A stretch of 10,467 nucleotides of DNA, from contig NZ_CAAFRZ010000228.1 in NCBI RefSeq assembly GCF_900765565.1, positions 1-10,467 on the forward strand, read 5' to 3'. The translations under genes and the position numbers were made by a program. The notes below the pieces were generated by a model that was not told where the DNA came from, made no database searches, and saw only the letters and a list, made by a program, of their open reading frames with translations. This stretch comes from an uncultured Dialister sp. GTDB lineage: Bacteria > Bacillota > Negativicutes > Veillonellales > Dialisteraceae. Below are positions 1 to 6,023 of this stretch, piece after piece (position 1 is the stretch's first letter; each line of letters starts with the position of its first letter).

Positions 1-57
1 CCTCTTCGAGGCGGATCCATCCCCCGCCCTTTGGGCTGCCCCCTTCTCTAAGGGGGC
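1..57. repeat. Cluster of three short GC-rich inverted repeats
   Basis: Three perfect hairpins sit almost back to back. CCTC/GAGG with a TTC loop lies at 1-11, GCCC/GGGC with a TTT loop at 26-36, and an 8-bp stem GCCCCCTT/AAGGGGGC with a CTCT loop at 38-57. No T-tract follows on either strand, so none is a classical intrinsic terminator. No coding frame here has a ribosome site. The same style of hairpin (4-5 bp GC stem, 3-nt loop) recurs in the other spacers of this window, for example GCCC-TTC-GGGC at 10292-10302, so I read this as part of a dispersed intergenic repeat family. Its function is unknown. Confidence 0.6.
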
Positions 58-109
58 ACGGGTTGACGAATAGAGTCACCAGAGCGAATTATTCATTCCA
101 AATGAGCTA

Positions 110-177
110 TCCCACACCCATGCAGGCCCTTGGAGAAGGGCCGCGGCAAAGCCGCAGGATGGATGCGGCTTTGCCGC
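110..177. repeat. 55-bp dispersed repeat (copy 1) extended into a 13-bp perfect hairpin
   Basis: Bases 110-164 match 10171-10225 at 51 of 55 positions in the same orientation. Inside lie two hairpins: a 7-bp stem GGCCCTT/AAGGGCC with a 4-nt loop at 125-142, and GCGGC-AAA-GCCGC at 143-155. Only in this copy is the repeat followed by the reverse complement of the latter (165-177). That makes a perfect 13-bp stem with a 9-nt loop, whose arms can also each fold alone. It lies 64-131 bp downstream of the LCP gene stop. It could serve as an RNA-stabilising or terminator-like hairpin for that operon, but there is no T-tract, so this is inference. Confidence 0.75.
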
Positions 178-184
178 TGAGCAG

Positions 185-212
185 CTCAATGCTCAAGGCT
201 GAAGGCTCAAGG
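185..212 (-). repeat. Heptamer tandem array (CCTTGAG type), copy 1
   Basis: On the minus strand four head-to-tail heptamers read CCTTGAG, CCTTCAG, CCTTGAG, CATTGAG. The first three, with 3 flanking bases, are identical over 24 bp to 5403-5426, which lies in the opposite orientation. The array starts 28 bp after the LCP gene stop codon and contains no plausible coding frame. Confidence 0.7.
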
Positions 213-240
213 CCCAATCCCCTCAATCTCGATCTGTCAA

Positions 241-1122
241 TTATTTCTCATTATCCGACCCGATAGTCAGTGCCACCGCTTTCTGGAGTTCTGCAGGGTT
301 CACTACCCAGGTGGGGACTTTATTGATTGTCTGGGTTTCGCCGGGGAGGATGACGTAGTGGAAGCTGTCTTCCGGGTAGCCGGTGAATGTGTAGGCCAGC
401 CGGGCCGCTTCTCCTGCGGGGATATCCGTTTCCGATGGGTTCCAGACATGGTGGGTGAAGATATAGCTGTACAGGGGGAAATGGTTGTGGAGGGCAGTGA
501 CCAGGGTCTTCATCATCCGTTCCTGCCGCTGGATGCGGTCGATTTCCCCGTTCTTTCCGTCCAGGTACCGCACATAGCCCAGGGCTTTTTCTCCATTGAG
601 GTCCTGGTAGCCCTGGCGGATCTCTATATCCGGATTACCGCTGCCGTCTACATGTTCCATGTTCTTTTCCACGTACATGTCTACGCCGCCGATTTTATCC
701 ATGTATTTCTCGAAATCCGAGAAATCAATGACCCCATAGCCATCCACCCGGAGGTGGAGCAGGTTTTCCACGGCACTCTTTGTTTCTTCCGCTCCCCCTT
801 CGCTGAAGGTGGTCCTGATGAGCTGGTTCTTCTTTTCCTGCCGGGAGAGCTTTGTGTTCGGCGGGATGGAAATGAATGTCACTTCCTTATCCCTGCTGTT
901 CCAGGCGGTGAGGAGCAGGGCGTCGGCCTCATTGCCCCAGTTCTTGTCGGTGCCGATGAAAAGGTAGTAGGAAATGGGAGAACCGGAGCTGCCGCTCTTC
1001 CCCATCATGTAGGTAACCCCTTTTCCGATGGCCATGCCAAGAATCACGAGAACTGCCGCCACGATAAGAAGGAAAAGGGCCAGTTTTCCTGTTTTGATTT
1101 TTCCCTTTTTATTTTGTTTCAT
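241..1122 (-). CDS. LytR-CpsA-Psr (LCP) family cell-wall protein with altered motif
   Basis: A 293-residue protein of the LCP family, whose members act outside the cytoplasmic membrane and transfer undecaprenyl-phosphate-linked polymers onto peptidoglycan. A basic N-terminus (residues 1-13) is followed by one membrane anchor (about 14-37) and the LCP domain (about 52-215). Family landmarks are visible: FIGTD (55-59), the DFxxFxxYMDxIGGVD segment (133-148), ALGYVR (180-185) and DRIQRQERM (195-203). The family motif SIPRDT reads SIPPNT (85-90), and the Arg normally preceding the Asp of the RxDT/SDT segment is not apparent (NEADALL, 64-70). Substrate-phosphate contacts may therefore be weakened and the reaction uncertain. 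The start overlaps the end of yqeK by 14 nt, which suggests translational coupling. It is the last gene of the obgE operon, and no canonical terminator follows. Confidence 0.85.
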   Translation of the reverse strand: MKQNKKGKIKTGKLALFLLIVAAVLVILGMAIGKGVTYMMGKSGSSGSPISYYLFIGTDKNWGNEADALLLTAWNSRDKEVTFISIPPNTKLSRQEKKNQLIRTTFSEGGAEETKSAVENLLHLRVDGYGVIDFSDFEKYMDKIGGVDMYVEKNMEHVDGSGNPDIEIRQGYQDLNGEKALGYVRYLDGKNGEIDRIQRQERMMKTLVTALHNHFPLYSYIFTHHVWNPSETDIPAGEAARLAYTFTGYPEDSFHYVILPGETQTINKVPTWVVNPAELQKAVALTIGSDNEK

Positions 1123-1693
1123 GGGCTTTCTCGTGTTTCAGTATCAAATCATTCCTGCCGATAAAGGTGAGGTCATAAATGTAGGCTTTCTGGTCCATGA
1201 GGTGGGATATGGTGGAATCGTAGGCCGCCAGCATGGCTTCATCCAGGTCTTTTTCCGCCAGTTTACGGAGCTTTTCCACCCCCGGGAAATCCCGGGAAGG
1301 TTCGATGTAGTCCGCCAGGAATATGATCTTTTCCAGGAGGGTCATGTCCTTCCGGCCGGTGGTGTGGTAGTAAATGGCTCCTTTGATTTCAGGGTCGTCG
1401 ATGCCATACTTCGTCTCCGCCAGCACGCTGCCTGCCGGCCCATGGAGGAGGGCCCGGCTTGAAAGGAGGTAATCATCGCAGGAAAGGCCGGCGCCCTTCA
1501 CGATGTCCTGCATTTCCGAAAGGGAGAGCTCCTTGGCGCAGTCATGGACCCAGCCTGCCACATAGGCCTTCTTCGGGTCTGCCCCGTACTTTTCCGCCAG
1601 GTGCTTTCCCATGTCCGCCACCCCTTCGGAATGGTGGAACCGCTTGGGGGACAAAATCTTTTTCAAATCTTTTTGTATATCTTCCAGTTTCAT
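1109..1693 (-). CDS. yqeK: YqeK-type HD-domain Ap4A hydrolase
   Basis: A 194-residue soluble HD-domain protein. YqeK enzymes split diadenosine tetraphosphate symmetrically into two ADP, using a dinuclear metal centre. The expected ligands are visible: His21 (RFHHSEGV), the His50-Asp51 doublet (GWVHDCAKEL), His84 (LLHGPAG), His110 (YYHTTGR) and Asp128 (FLADYIEPSR). The length matches the family. The ATG lies 3 nt after the nadD stop, with GAAGGA about 6 nt upstream inside nadD. The nadD-yqeK pairing is common in Firmicutes and supports the call. The 3' end overlaps the LCP gene by 14 nt. The HD motifs and context leave little room for another assignment, though the substrate is known from the family only. 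Confidence 0.93.
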   Translation of the reverse strand: MKLEDIQKDLKKILSPKRFHHSEGVADMGKHLAEKYGADPKKAYVAGWVHDCAKELSLSEMQDIVKGAGLSCDDYLLSSRALLHGPAGSVLAETKYGIDDPEIKGAIYYHTTGRKDMTLLEKIIFLADYIEPSRDFPGVEKLRKLAEKDLDEAMLAAYDSTISHLMDQKAYIYDLTFIGRNDLILKHEKAHETK

Positions 1694-1696
1694 TTC

Positions 1697-2302
1697 TTAT
1701 CCTTCGTATAGATGATTTTTCTTAATGAACCGAATTACGGCGTCCGGAATGAAGTACCGGGCCGATTTATTATGGGCCAGCAGGTCCCGGAGGATGGTGG
1801 AGGAAATCTCCAGTTCCGGGATTTTCAGGAAATGGATTTTCTCCCTTCCCAGTTCCCCAAAGCAGGCTACGGCCTGTTTCAGTTTTTTCTCATACCCCGG
1901 CCGGCTGGCACAGATGAAATGACAGATCTCCAGAAGTTCCCGGTTGTACTTCCAGGTGGGCAGGTCCGCCAGGGCGTCGGTGCCGCAGATGAAGTAAAAC
2001 TCTGTATCCTCTCCCATTTCCTTCTTCAGGATATGGATAGTGTCCACCGTATAGGAGGGGCCGCTCCGGTCCCGTTCCACCGGGGAAATGGTGAACATGG
2101 GATTCCCGCGAATTGCTTCCTTTACCATGTCATACCGGGCCTCTTTGTCGATATGGTGCATATCCTTGTGGGGCGTATCACCGGAGGGCACGAAAATGAC
2201 CTTTTCCAGGCCGAATTCCTGCCACGCCGATTCCGCAATCACCAGGTGCCCGATATGAATGGGGTTGAAGGACCCGCCAAATATGCCTATCCGTTTAACC
2301 AT
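1697..2302 (-). CDS. nadD: Nicotinate-mononucleotide adenylyltransferase
   Basis: A 201-residue cytoplasmic enzyme that joins nicotinate mononucleotide and ATP to give deamido-NAD, the penultimate step of NAD synthesis. The nucleotidyltransferase fold is recognised by GGSFNPIHIGH (residues 9-19, the GxFxPxHxGH signature), PSGDTPHK (39-46), GPSYTVDTI (81-89), GTDAL (107-111) with TW (116-117), and ISSTILR (166-172), the C-terminal ISSTxIR motif that binds the triphosphate. The start MVKRIGIFGG matches the usual NadD beginning. Its first 16 nt overlap the end of the small ORF at 2287-2442, and its own ribosome site is weak, so translation is probably coupled to that ORF. yqeK follows after 3 nt. 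Confidence 0.97.
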   Translation of the reverse strand: MVKRIGIFGGSFNPIHIGHLVIAESAWQEFGLEKVIFVPSGDTPHKDMHHIDKEARYDMVKEAIRGNPMFTISPVERDRSGPSYTVDTIHILKKEMGEDTEFYFICGTDALADLPTWKYNRELLEICHFICASRPGYEKKLKQAVACFGELGREKIHFLKIPELEISSTILRDLLAHNKSARYFIPDAVIRFIKKNHLYEG

Positions 2303-2442
2303 AGATATAACACCGCTTCCGCAAGGATGATACAGACCACAAGGAATCCAAGAAGCTCCAGAATATGGGACAGCTCAAACCGTCCCTTCGGATGCTTCGT
2401 ATAGTAATAAACCAGCCATTTCAGTTTTTCTGAAAATTTCAT
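2287..2442 (-). CDS. Small single-pass membrane protein, 51 residues, unknown function
   Basis: I do not recognise this gene. The ATG overlaps the proB stop (ATGA, 2439-2442) and the TAG stop lies 13-15 nt inside nadD, so it fills the whole proB-nadD interval. GGTGAT (2446-2451), which matches the 3' half of the Shine-Dalgarno consensus, precedes the ATG by 3 nt. The product begins with a basic amphipathic stretch rich in Lys and aromatic residues (MKFSEKLKWLVYYYTKHPKG, 1-20). A hydrophobic segment of about 23 residues follows (about 27-49, ILELLGFLVV then CIILAEAVLYLW), and the chain ends LNG. This is typical of a small inner-membrane peptide with a cytoplasmic N-terminus. The tight junctions on both sides argue for real translation. 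Alternatively it may serve only to couple proB to nadD. Confidence 0.7.
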   Translation of the reverse strand: MKFSEKLKWLVYYYTKHPKGRFELSHILELLGFLVVCIILAEAVLYLWLNG

Positions 2443-3578
2443 CGCATCACCAGGAGATTATCCCTGTGGATCACCGTATCATAGGGTGCTTCCCCACCCA
2501 GGGCTTTTGCCATTTCTCCGGTGTGGAGACCTTTGATCTTTTGGATATCGCTGCTGCTGTAATGGGTGATACCCCGGGCCAGCTCTTCCTCACCATAGTA
2601 GACGGATACCGTATCCCCTTCTTCGAAGGTCCCTTCGGTGCCCGTAATTCCTACGGCCAGGAGGCTGGAGCCCTTCTCGAGCAGTGCCTTCCGGCAGCCT
2701 CGGTCCACAAGGATTTTGCCCTTCACCGCCGTACCGATGATGACATCCCGCTTCTTCAGCTGGGGATGAACGTTTTCTCCCTTGAACAGGGTGCCGATAT
2801 TTTCCCCGTCCATAATGTGGAGGATTACGTCCGGCAGGCTTCCTTTGGCAATAATCATGTCAATGCCCGAATGGACACAGATTTCAGCGGCCTGGATTTT
2901 CGTATACATGCCGCCGGTGCCCTGGCTCGTGCCGGCACCTCCGGCAATACGGAAAATATCCCTGGAAAATTCCGGCACCTCATGGATGAGTTCTGCCTTC
3001 GAGTCCTTCCTGGGATCCGCCGTATAGAGGCCATCGATATCGGAGAGGATAATGAGGAGATCCGCCTCCGCAATGCTGGCAACAATGGCGGAAAGGGTAT
3101 CGTTGTCGCCGATTTTGATTTCGTCTGCCGTTACCGCATCGTTTTCATTGATTACAGGAATAGCGCCCAGTTCCAGGAGCGCCGACAGGGTCCCCCGCAT
3201 GTAGAGGTACCGCTTCGAATTCACCGCATCCCCCTTCGTGAAGAGGAGCTGCCCCACCACGTGTCCGTATTCCCGGAAAAGATGCTCATAGATATTCATG
3301 AGAATCCCCTGTCCCACGGCGGCAGAGGCCTGCTTATAGGGCAGGAGGGATGGCTTTTTCTGGAATCCCAGCTCCGGGAAGCCGATGCCGATGGCGCCGG
3401 AGGTGACAAGAATCACCTGGATGCCCCGGTTCACAAGGTCAGAAATCTGGCGGGCCAGATGGTCCATGAAACGGAGGTTCATCTTCCCGTTGGCATAGGT
3501 GAGGGAACTGGTGCCTACCTTGATGACCACCCGTTTCTTCTTTGGAATGCTCCGGCGGCTCATGTCAGGGGAGCTCAT
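2439..3578 (-). CDS. proB: Glutamate 5-kinase
   Basis: A 379-residue enzyme that phosphorylates glutamate with ATP, the first committed step of proline synthesis. The amino-acid-kinase domain (about 16-262) shows VIKVGTSSLT (18-27), VTSGAIGIG (58-66), SAAVGQG (85-91), PVINENDAV (141-149), IGDNDTLSA (156-164), LSDIDGLYTADPR (178-190) and GTGGMYTKIQAA (220-231). A C-terminal PUA domain (about 277-370) completes the two-domain form. An upstream ATG at 3644 would add 22 unlikely residues. The ATG at 3578 has AAGAAAAGAAG some 8 nt upstream, while ATG 3563 is also possible. I chose 3578, which overlaps yhbY by 14 nt. Proline feedback control is usual for the family. proA, the common partner, is not adjacent. 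Confidence 0.95.
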   Translation of the reverse strand: MSSPDMSRRSIPKKKRVVIKVGTSSLTYANGKMNLRFMDHLARQISDLVNRGIQVILVTSGAIGIGFPELGFQKKPSLLPYKQASAAVGQGILMNIYEHLFREYGHVVGQLLFTKGDAVNSKRYLYMRGTLSALLELGAIPVINENDAVTADEIKIGDNDTLSAIVASIAEADLLIILSDIDGLYTADPRKDSKAELIHEVPEFSRDIFRIAGGAGTSQGTGGMYTKIQAAEICVHSGIDMIIAKGSLPDVILHIMDGENIGTLFKGENVHPQLKKRDVIIGTAVKGKILVDRGCRKALLEKGSSLLAVGITGTEGTFEEGDTVSVYYGEEELARGITHYSSSDIQKIKGLHTGEMAKALGGEAPYDTVIHRDNLLVMR

Positions 3579-3855
3579 AGTGGGACTTCTTTTCTTTCTG
3601 CTTGAAAAGCACACAGTTTCTTCCGATAATCTGGACGATTTCACAATCCAGGTCCCGGGCCAGGAGGTCCGCGGTATCCCGGATATCTTCGTCGGAGTTC
3701 TGGTTGATCTTCACCTTCACCAGTTCCCGGGCCAGCAGCACGTCCTTCACGCTGTCAATGACCGTATCCGTCAGCCCTTCCTTGCCGATCTGCACATAGG
3801 CCGGCAGCTGGACCGCCTGGCTCTTCAAATACTGTTTCTGTTTTCCTGTCAGCAT
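3565..3855 (-). CDS. yhbY: CRM-domain RNA-binding protein, ribosome assembly factor YhbY
   Basis: A 96-residue protein that consists of a single CRS1-YhbY (CRM) RNA-binding domain. The family binds pre-50S particles. The N-terminal LTGKQKQYLKSQA (2-14), the conserved QIGKEGLTD (22-30) and the C-terminal IIGRNCVLFKQ (75-85, the GxxG-like RNA-binding loop plus final strand) are diagnostic, and the length is that of stand-alone members. GGGAG lies 8 nt before the ATG. It starts 12 nt after obgE, another factor acting on the large subunit, so the two likely work on the same particle. Its end overlaps the chosen proB start. Confidence 0.95.
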   Translation of the reverse strand: MLTGKQKQYLKSQAVQLPAYVQIGKEGLTDTVIDSVKDVLLARELVKVKINQNSDEDIRDTADLLARDLDCEIVQIIGRNCVLFKQKEKKSHYELP

Positions 3856-3867
3856 AGATAGTCTCCC

Positions 3868-5163
3868 TTATTCTTCGTCATCGCTGTTATCTTTATTTTC
3901 GGAGAACGTGAATTCCACGCCATAGAGGTTCACCGTATCTCCTTCCTTAATGCCCTGCTTTTTCAGAAGCTTGTCGAGCCCCATGAAACGCCAGGCCCTG
4001 TCGAAACGGCGGAGGGACACGTAGTCTTCGAAATTGGTCATACCAACCAGTTTCTCTACCCGCTTGCCCTTCACGTAGAACACGCCGTCTTTCTGTTCGA
4101 TTTCGAATTCATCCTTCGGCACCTCGTAGACAATGGTCTTTTCCGGCGCTTCGAAGGACACATCCGGTTCTTCCTGGAGAATCTTCCAGGCCGCTTCAAG
4201 GAGTGGCTTCAGCCCTTCCCCGGTGAGGGTGCAGATGGGGAAGAACTGATACCCCTCACCCTCAATAGCCTTCCGAAGTTCATCCAGTTTCTTCGGATCC
4301 TCGATGAGATCCGTCTTATTGGCAGCCACGATCTGTTTCTTCTTTGCCAGAAGGGGACTGTACAGTTCCAGTTCATTATTGATGACATGGAAATCGTTCA
4401 GTGGGTCCCGTCCTTCACTTCCGGCGGCATCGAGGACGTGGATGAGAACCTTCGTCCGTTCCACGTGGCGGAGGAATTCGTCCCCCAGACCCGTACCCTG
4501 GCTGGCCCCTTCAATGAGGCCTGGGATATCAGCCATCACAAAGCTCCGGTCATAGTCGAGACTTACCACGCCCAGAATGGGGTTCAGGGTAGTGAAATGG
4601 TACGCCGCCACTTCCGGCTTCGCCCCGGACACCTTCCGGAGAAGGCTCGATTTCCCGACGCTGGGGAAACCAAGGAGACCTACGTCCGCCAGTACTTTCA
4701 GTTCGAGGCGGATGTTTTTCTCTTCCCCCGGCTCCCCTTTTTCTGCGTACGTAGGAGCCCGGACGGCGGAGGTGGCGAAATGGGAATTACCCCGTCCCCC
4801 ATGGCCGCCTTTGGCCACCATGACTTCCTGGCCGTTCTGGGTGAGATCTGCCAGGAGTTCATTGGTTTTGTCGTCGTATACCATGGTGCCAAGCGGCACT
4901 TCCACAATCACATCTTCTGCGGCTTTGCCGAACATTTCCTTGGCGCCCCCATTGGCACCGGCCTTAGCTGCAAACTTCCGATGGCGCCGGAAATTGATGA
5001 GGGTATTCAGGTCACTGTTCGCCCGAATAATGACGGAGCCCCCCTTGCCCCCGTCGCCGCCGCTGGGGCCGCCCCGGGGCACATACTTCTCCCGGCGGAA
5101 TGCGACCATCCCATCCCCGCCGGCGCCGGATACTGCAATAATCTTTGCTCTATCAATAAACAT
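3868..5163 (-). CDS. obgE: Obg-family GTPase, ribosome assembly and stress
   Basis: A 431-residue GTPase acting in late 50S assembly and in growth control. The N-terminal glycine-rich Obg fold (1-158) contains VSGAGGDGMVAFRREK, GGPSGGDGGKGGSV and GGHGGRGN. The G domain carries P-loop GFPSVGKS (165-172), switch I TT (191-192), DIPG (212-215), NKTD (282-285) and a G5-like ICTLTGEG (310-317). The OCT domain (about 345-417) is followed by an acidic tail ending SDDEE, so all three domains of the Firmicutes type are present. An ATG lies 6 nt upstream at 5169, but GAGG (5171-5174) is 1 nt from it and 7 nt from ATG 5163, so 5163 is the start. It is the first gene of its operon, behind the promoter at 5202-5210, and yhbY follows after 12 nt. 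Confidence 0.97.
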   Translation of the reverse strand: MFIDRAKIIAVSGAGGDGMVAFRREKYVPRGGPSGGDGGKGGSVIIRANSDLNTLINFRRHRKFAAKAGANGGAKEMFGKAAEDVIVEVPLGTMVYDDKTNELLADLTQNGQEVMVAKGGHGGRGNSHFATSAVRAPTYAEKGEPGEEKNIRLELKVLADVGLLGFPSVGKSSLLRKVSGAKPEVAAYHFTTLNPILGVVSLDYDRSFVMADIPGLIEGASQGTGLGDEFLRHVERTKVLIHVLDAAGSEGRDPLNDFHVINNELELYSPLLAKKKQIVAANKTDLIEDPKKLDELRKAIEGEGYQFFPICTLTGEGLKPLLEAAWKILQEEPDVSFEAPEKTIVYEVPKDEFEIEQKDGVFYVKGKRVEKLVGMTNFEDYVSLRRFDRAWRFMGLDKLLKKQGIKEGDTVNLYGVEFTFSENKDNSDDEE

Positions 5164-5170
5164 AATCATA

Positions 5171-5174
5171 CCTC
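5171..5174 (-). promoter_or_regulatory. Ribosome binding site that sets the obgE start
   Basis: GAGG on the minus strand lies 7 nt upstream of ATG 5163 and only 1 nt from ATG 5169. Normal spacing therefore selects 5163 and the family-typical N-terminus MFIDRAKI. Confidence 0.8.
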
Positions 5175-5201
5175 GCTAAAAAAATCAAAAATATCTATAA
5201 T

Positions 5202-5210
5202 ATTATAGCA
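5202..5210 (-). promoter_or_regulatory. Extended -10 promoter of the obgE operon
   Basis: On the minus strand TGC-TATAAT gives a perfect -10 hexamer (5202-5207) with the TGn extension (5208-5210). No TTGACA-like -35 is seen at 16-18 bp upstream. Transcription would begin near 5195, leaving a leader of about 32 nt. The hexamer is half of a perfect 14-bp palindrome, CTATAATATTATAG (5195-5208), so an oppositely directed TATAAT exists on the plus strand as well. Confidence 0.7.
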
Positions 5211-5239
5211 TGGAACGGGGGAAAGGGATATATACGATC

Positions 5240-5355
5240 GAGACCGAGGCCGAGATCGAGAGTAAAGGGCCCTGCGGGCCGCGGGAAGGGTGGGTAAGTG
5301 TGCGGCCACACCGGCGGGGGCTTCTAGCTGCTAGCGGCTAGCTGTCAGGAAAGCT
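5240..5355. repeat. Composite intergenic repeat, module A
   Basis: In order on the plus strand: hexamers GAGACC, GAGGCC, GAGATC, GAGAGT (5240-5263); hairpin GGCCC-TGC-GGGCC (5268-5280); hairpin GTGTG/CACAC (5298-5311); then GGGGC and heptamers TTCTAGC, TGCTAGC, GGCTAGC followed by TGT (5322-5345). The same order of hexamer array, TGC-loop hairpin and CTAGC heptamers occurs at 10005-10102 upstream of ftsE, with similar spacing (80 against 72 bp between array starts). In both places the hexamer end is nearest the downstream operon. No open frame here looks coding. Confidence 0.7.
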
Positions 5356-5388
5356 GGTCAGCCTTTGGGCTTGTGTGGCTGAGTGAGC

Positions 5389-5542
5389 GTGCGAACGGAT
5401 GAGGCCTTGAGCCTTCAGCCTTGAGCTTTAAGCAGATCGCGCCCTGCGGGCCGGGTGACGGATGGCCAGGCGGTGTGCGAACGGATTGGGGCTTCTAGCT
5501 GCTAGCTGTTGGCTCCTAGGAAAGCCGGTTCGCCTGCGGCGC
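5389..5542. repeat. Composite intergenic repeat, module B
   Basis: GTGCGAACGGAT occurs twice (5389-5400 and 5474-5485). Between the copies lie heptamers CCTTGAG, CCTTCAG, CCTTGAG, CTTTAAG (5405-5432), matching the array at 185-212 in reverse orientation, and a GCCC-TGC-GGGC hairpin (5441-5451). After the second copy come GGGGC and two CTAGC heptamers (TTCTAGC, TGCTAGC, 5493-5506) plus TGT, and then the CGCC-TGC-GGCG hairpin (5531-5541) that also appears at 10032-10042. It is a variant arrangement of module A with one fewer CTAGC unit. Confidence 0.7.
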
Positions 5543-5560
5543 ATTCATCAGCTAACCCCA

Positions 5561-5593
5561 CCCCGTTGGGGAGCCCCTTCCCGAGGAAGGGGC
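5561..5593. repeat. Paired GC-rich hairpins
   Basis: CCCC-GTT-GGGG (5561-5571) is followed at once by a perfect 9-bp stem GCCCCTTCC/GGAAGGGGC with a CGA loop (5573-5593). There is no T-tract on either strand. Form and composition resemble the 8-bp hairpin at 38-57, so I assign both to the same loose family of intergenic hairpins. Confidence 0.55.
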
Positions 5594-5980
5594 CTGCTGT
5601 AGAGGCAATTGCACGTTATTTGTGTAGAGTCGTTGGAATTCCAACTGCGGCTTCGCCGCGAAAGCGCCGCAGGCAGGATCTCAATTCTTTTTCCTCAAAT
5701 CTCAATTCTTTTTGAAAATCTCGTCATAGTCATTTACCAGAGAGATCTCTCGACTCTTCGTAGCTGTAGCGATTTTTATATACACGGTCATTTGGCATGA
5801 TCACACCGCTCGAGATGACGGGGTGTGGGTTGTGTCAATTGGAATGACAACGAAGTTGCGAATCTACTCGATCTCGATCTCGATCTCACCAGCGCCGCCA
5901 CCTTCCCCTCAGCCACCTGAATCACTTCAGCCACCTTAGCCACCTTTGCCGCAGGCTGATACCTCGGTCTCAATCTGATC
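5594..5980. other. Gene-free spacer with palindromes and 6-, 9- and 21-bp tandem arrays
   Basis: I see no credible gene in this stretch. It contains a perfect palindrome GTTGGAATTCCAAC (5632-5645); hairpin GCGGC-TTC-GCCGC (5647-5659); a 15-bp unit ATCTCAATTCTTTTT repeated once at a 21-bp period (5678-5692, 5699-5713); a palindrome GAGAGATCTCTC (5740-5751); CTCGAT three times (5867-5884), which on the minus strand is the GAGATC hexamer of module A; and four 9-bp units, AGCCACCTG, AATCACTTC, AGCCACCTT, AGCCACCTT (5911-5946). Short open frames here have no ribosome site and run through these repeats. Confidence 0.65.
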
Positions 5981-6016
5981 AAAAAAGCTGTGAAGAAAGT
6001 TCTTCACAGCTTTTTG
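5981..6016 (-). terminator. Rho-independent terminator of the ftsE-ctpA operon
   Basis: A perfect inverted repeat (left arm 5982-5996, right arm 6001-6015, four-base loop) lies 8 bp beyond the ctpA stop. On the minus strand the stem is followed by TTTTTT (5986-5981), as expected for a terminator of the operon. The plus strand also reads a run of five Ts, so it could work in both directions, although no plus-strand gene is seen before it. Confidence 0.88.
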
Positions 6017-6023
6017 TATGCCC

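Noticed and set aside
143-177. Intrinsic terminator of the obgE operon
   Set aside because: The stem is strong, but no T-run follows on the minus strand; only a stabilising or Rho-assisted role remains possible.
2855-3085. 76-codon minus-strand frame inside proB
   Set aside because: Out-of-frame overlap fully inside proB, Arg/Ser/Pro-rich, with no ribosome site.
2466-3605. A 379-codon plus-strand frame antisense to proB
   Set aside because: The same codon-on-codon antisense effect. proB is unmistakable on the other strand.
4387-5208. Plus-strand frames opposite obgE
   Set aside because: Shadows of a clear Obg GTPase; the Gly/Pro-rich reversed composition reflects the Obg fold.
5509-5800. 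Two short plus-strand frames in the spacer between ctpA and obgE
   Set aside because: They cross tandem repeats and hairpins, have low-complexity Ser/Arg-rich products and lack ribosome sites.
5788-5982. 64-codon minus-strand frame downstream of ctpA
   Set aside because: It translates the 6- and 9-bp tandem arrays (hence repeated Arg-Ser and Val-Ala motifs) and lies past the ctpA terminator.
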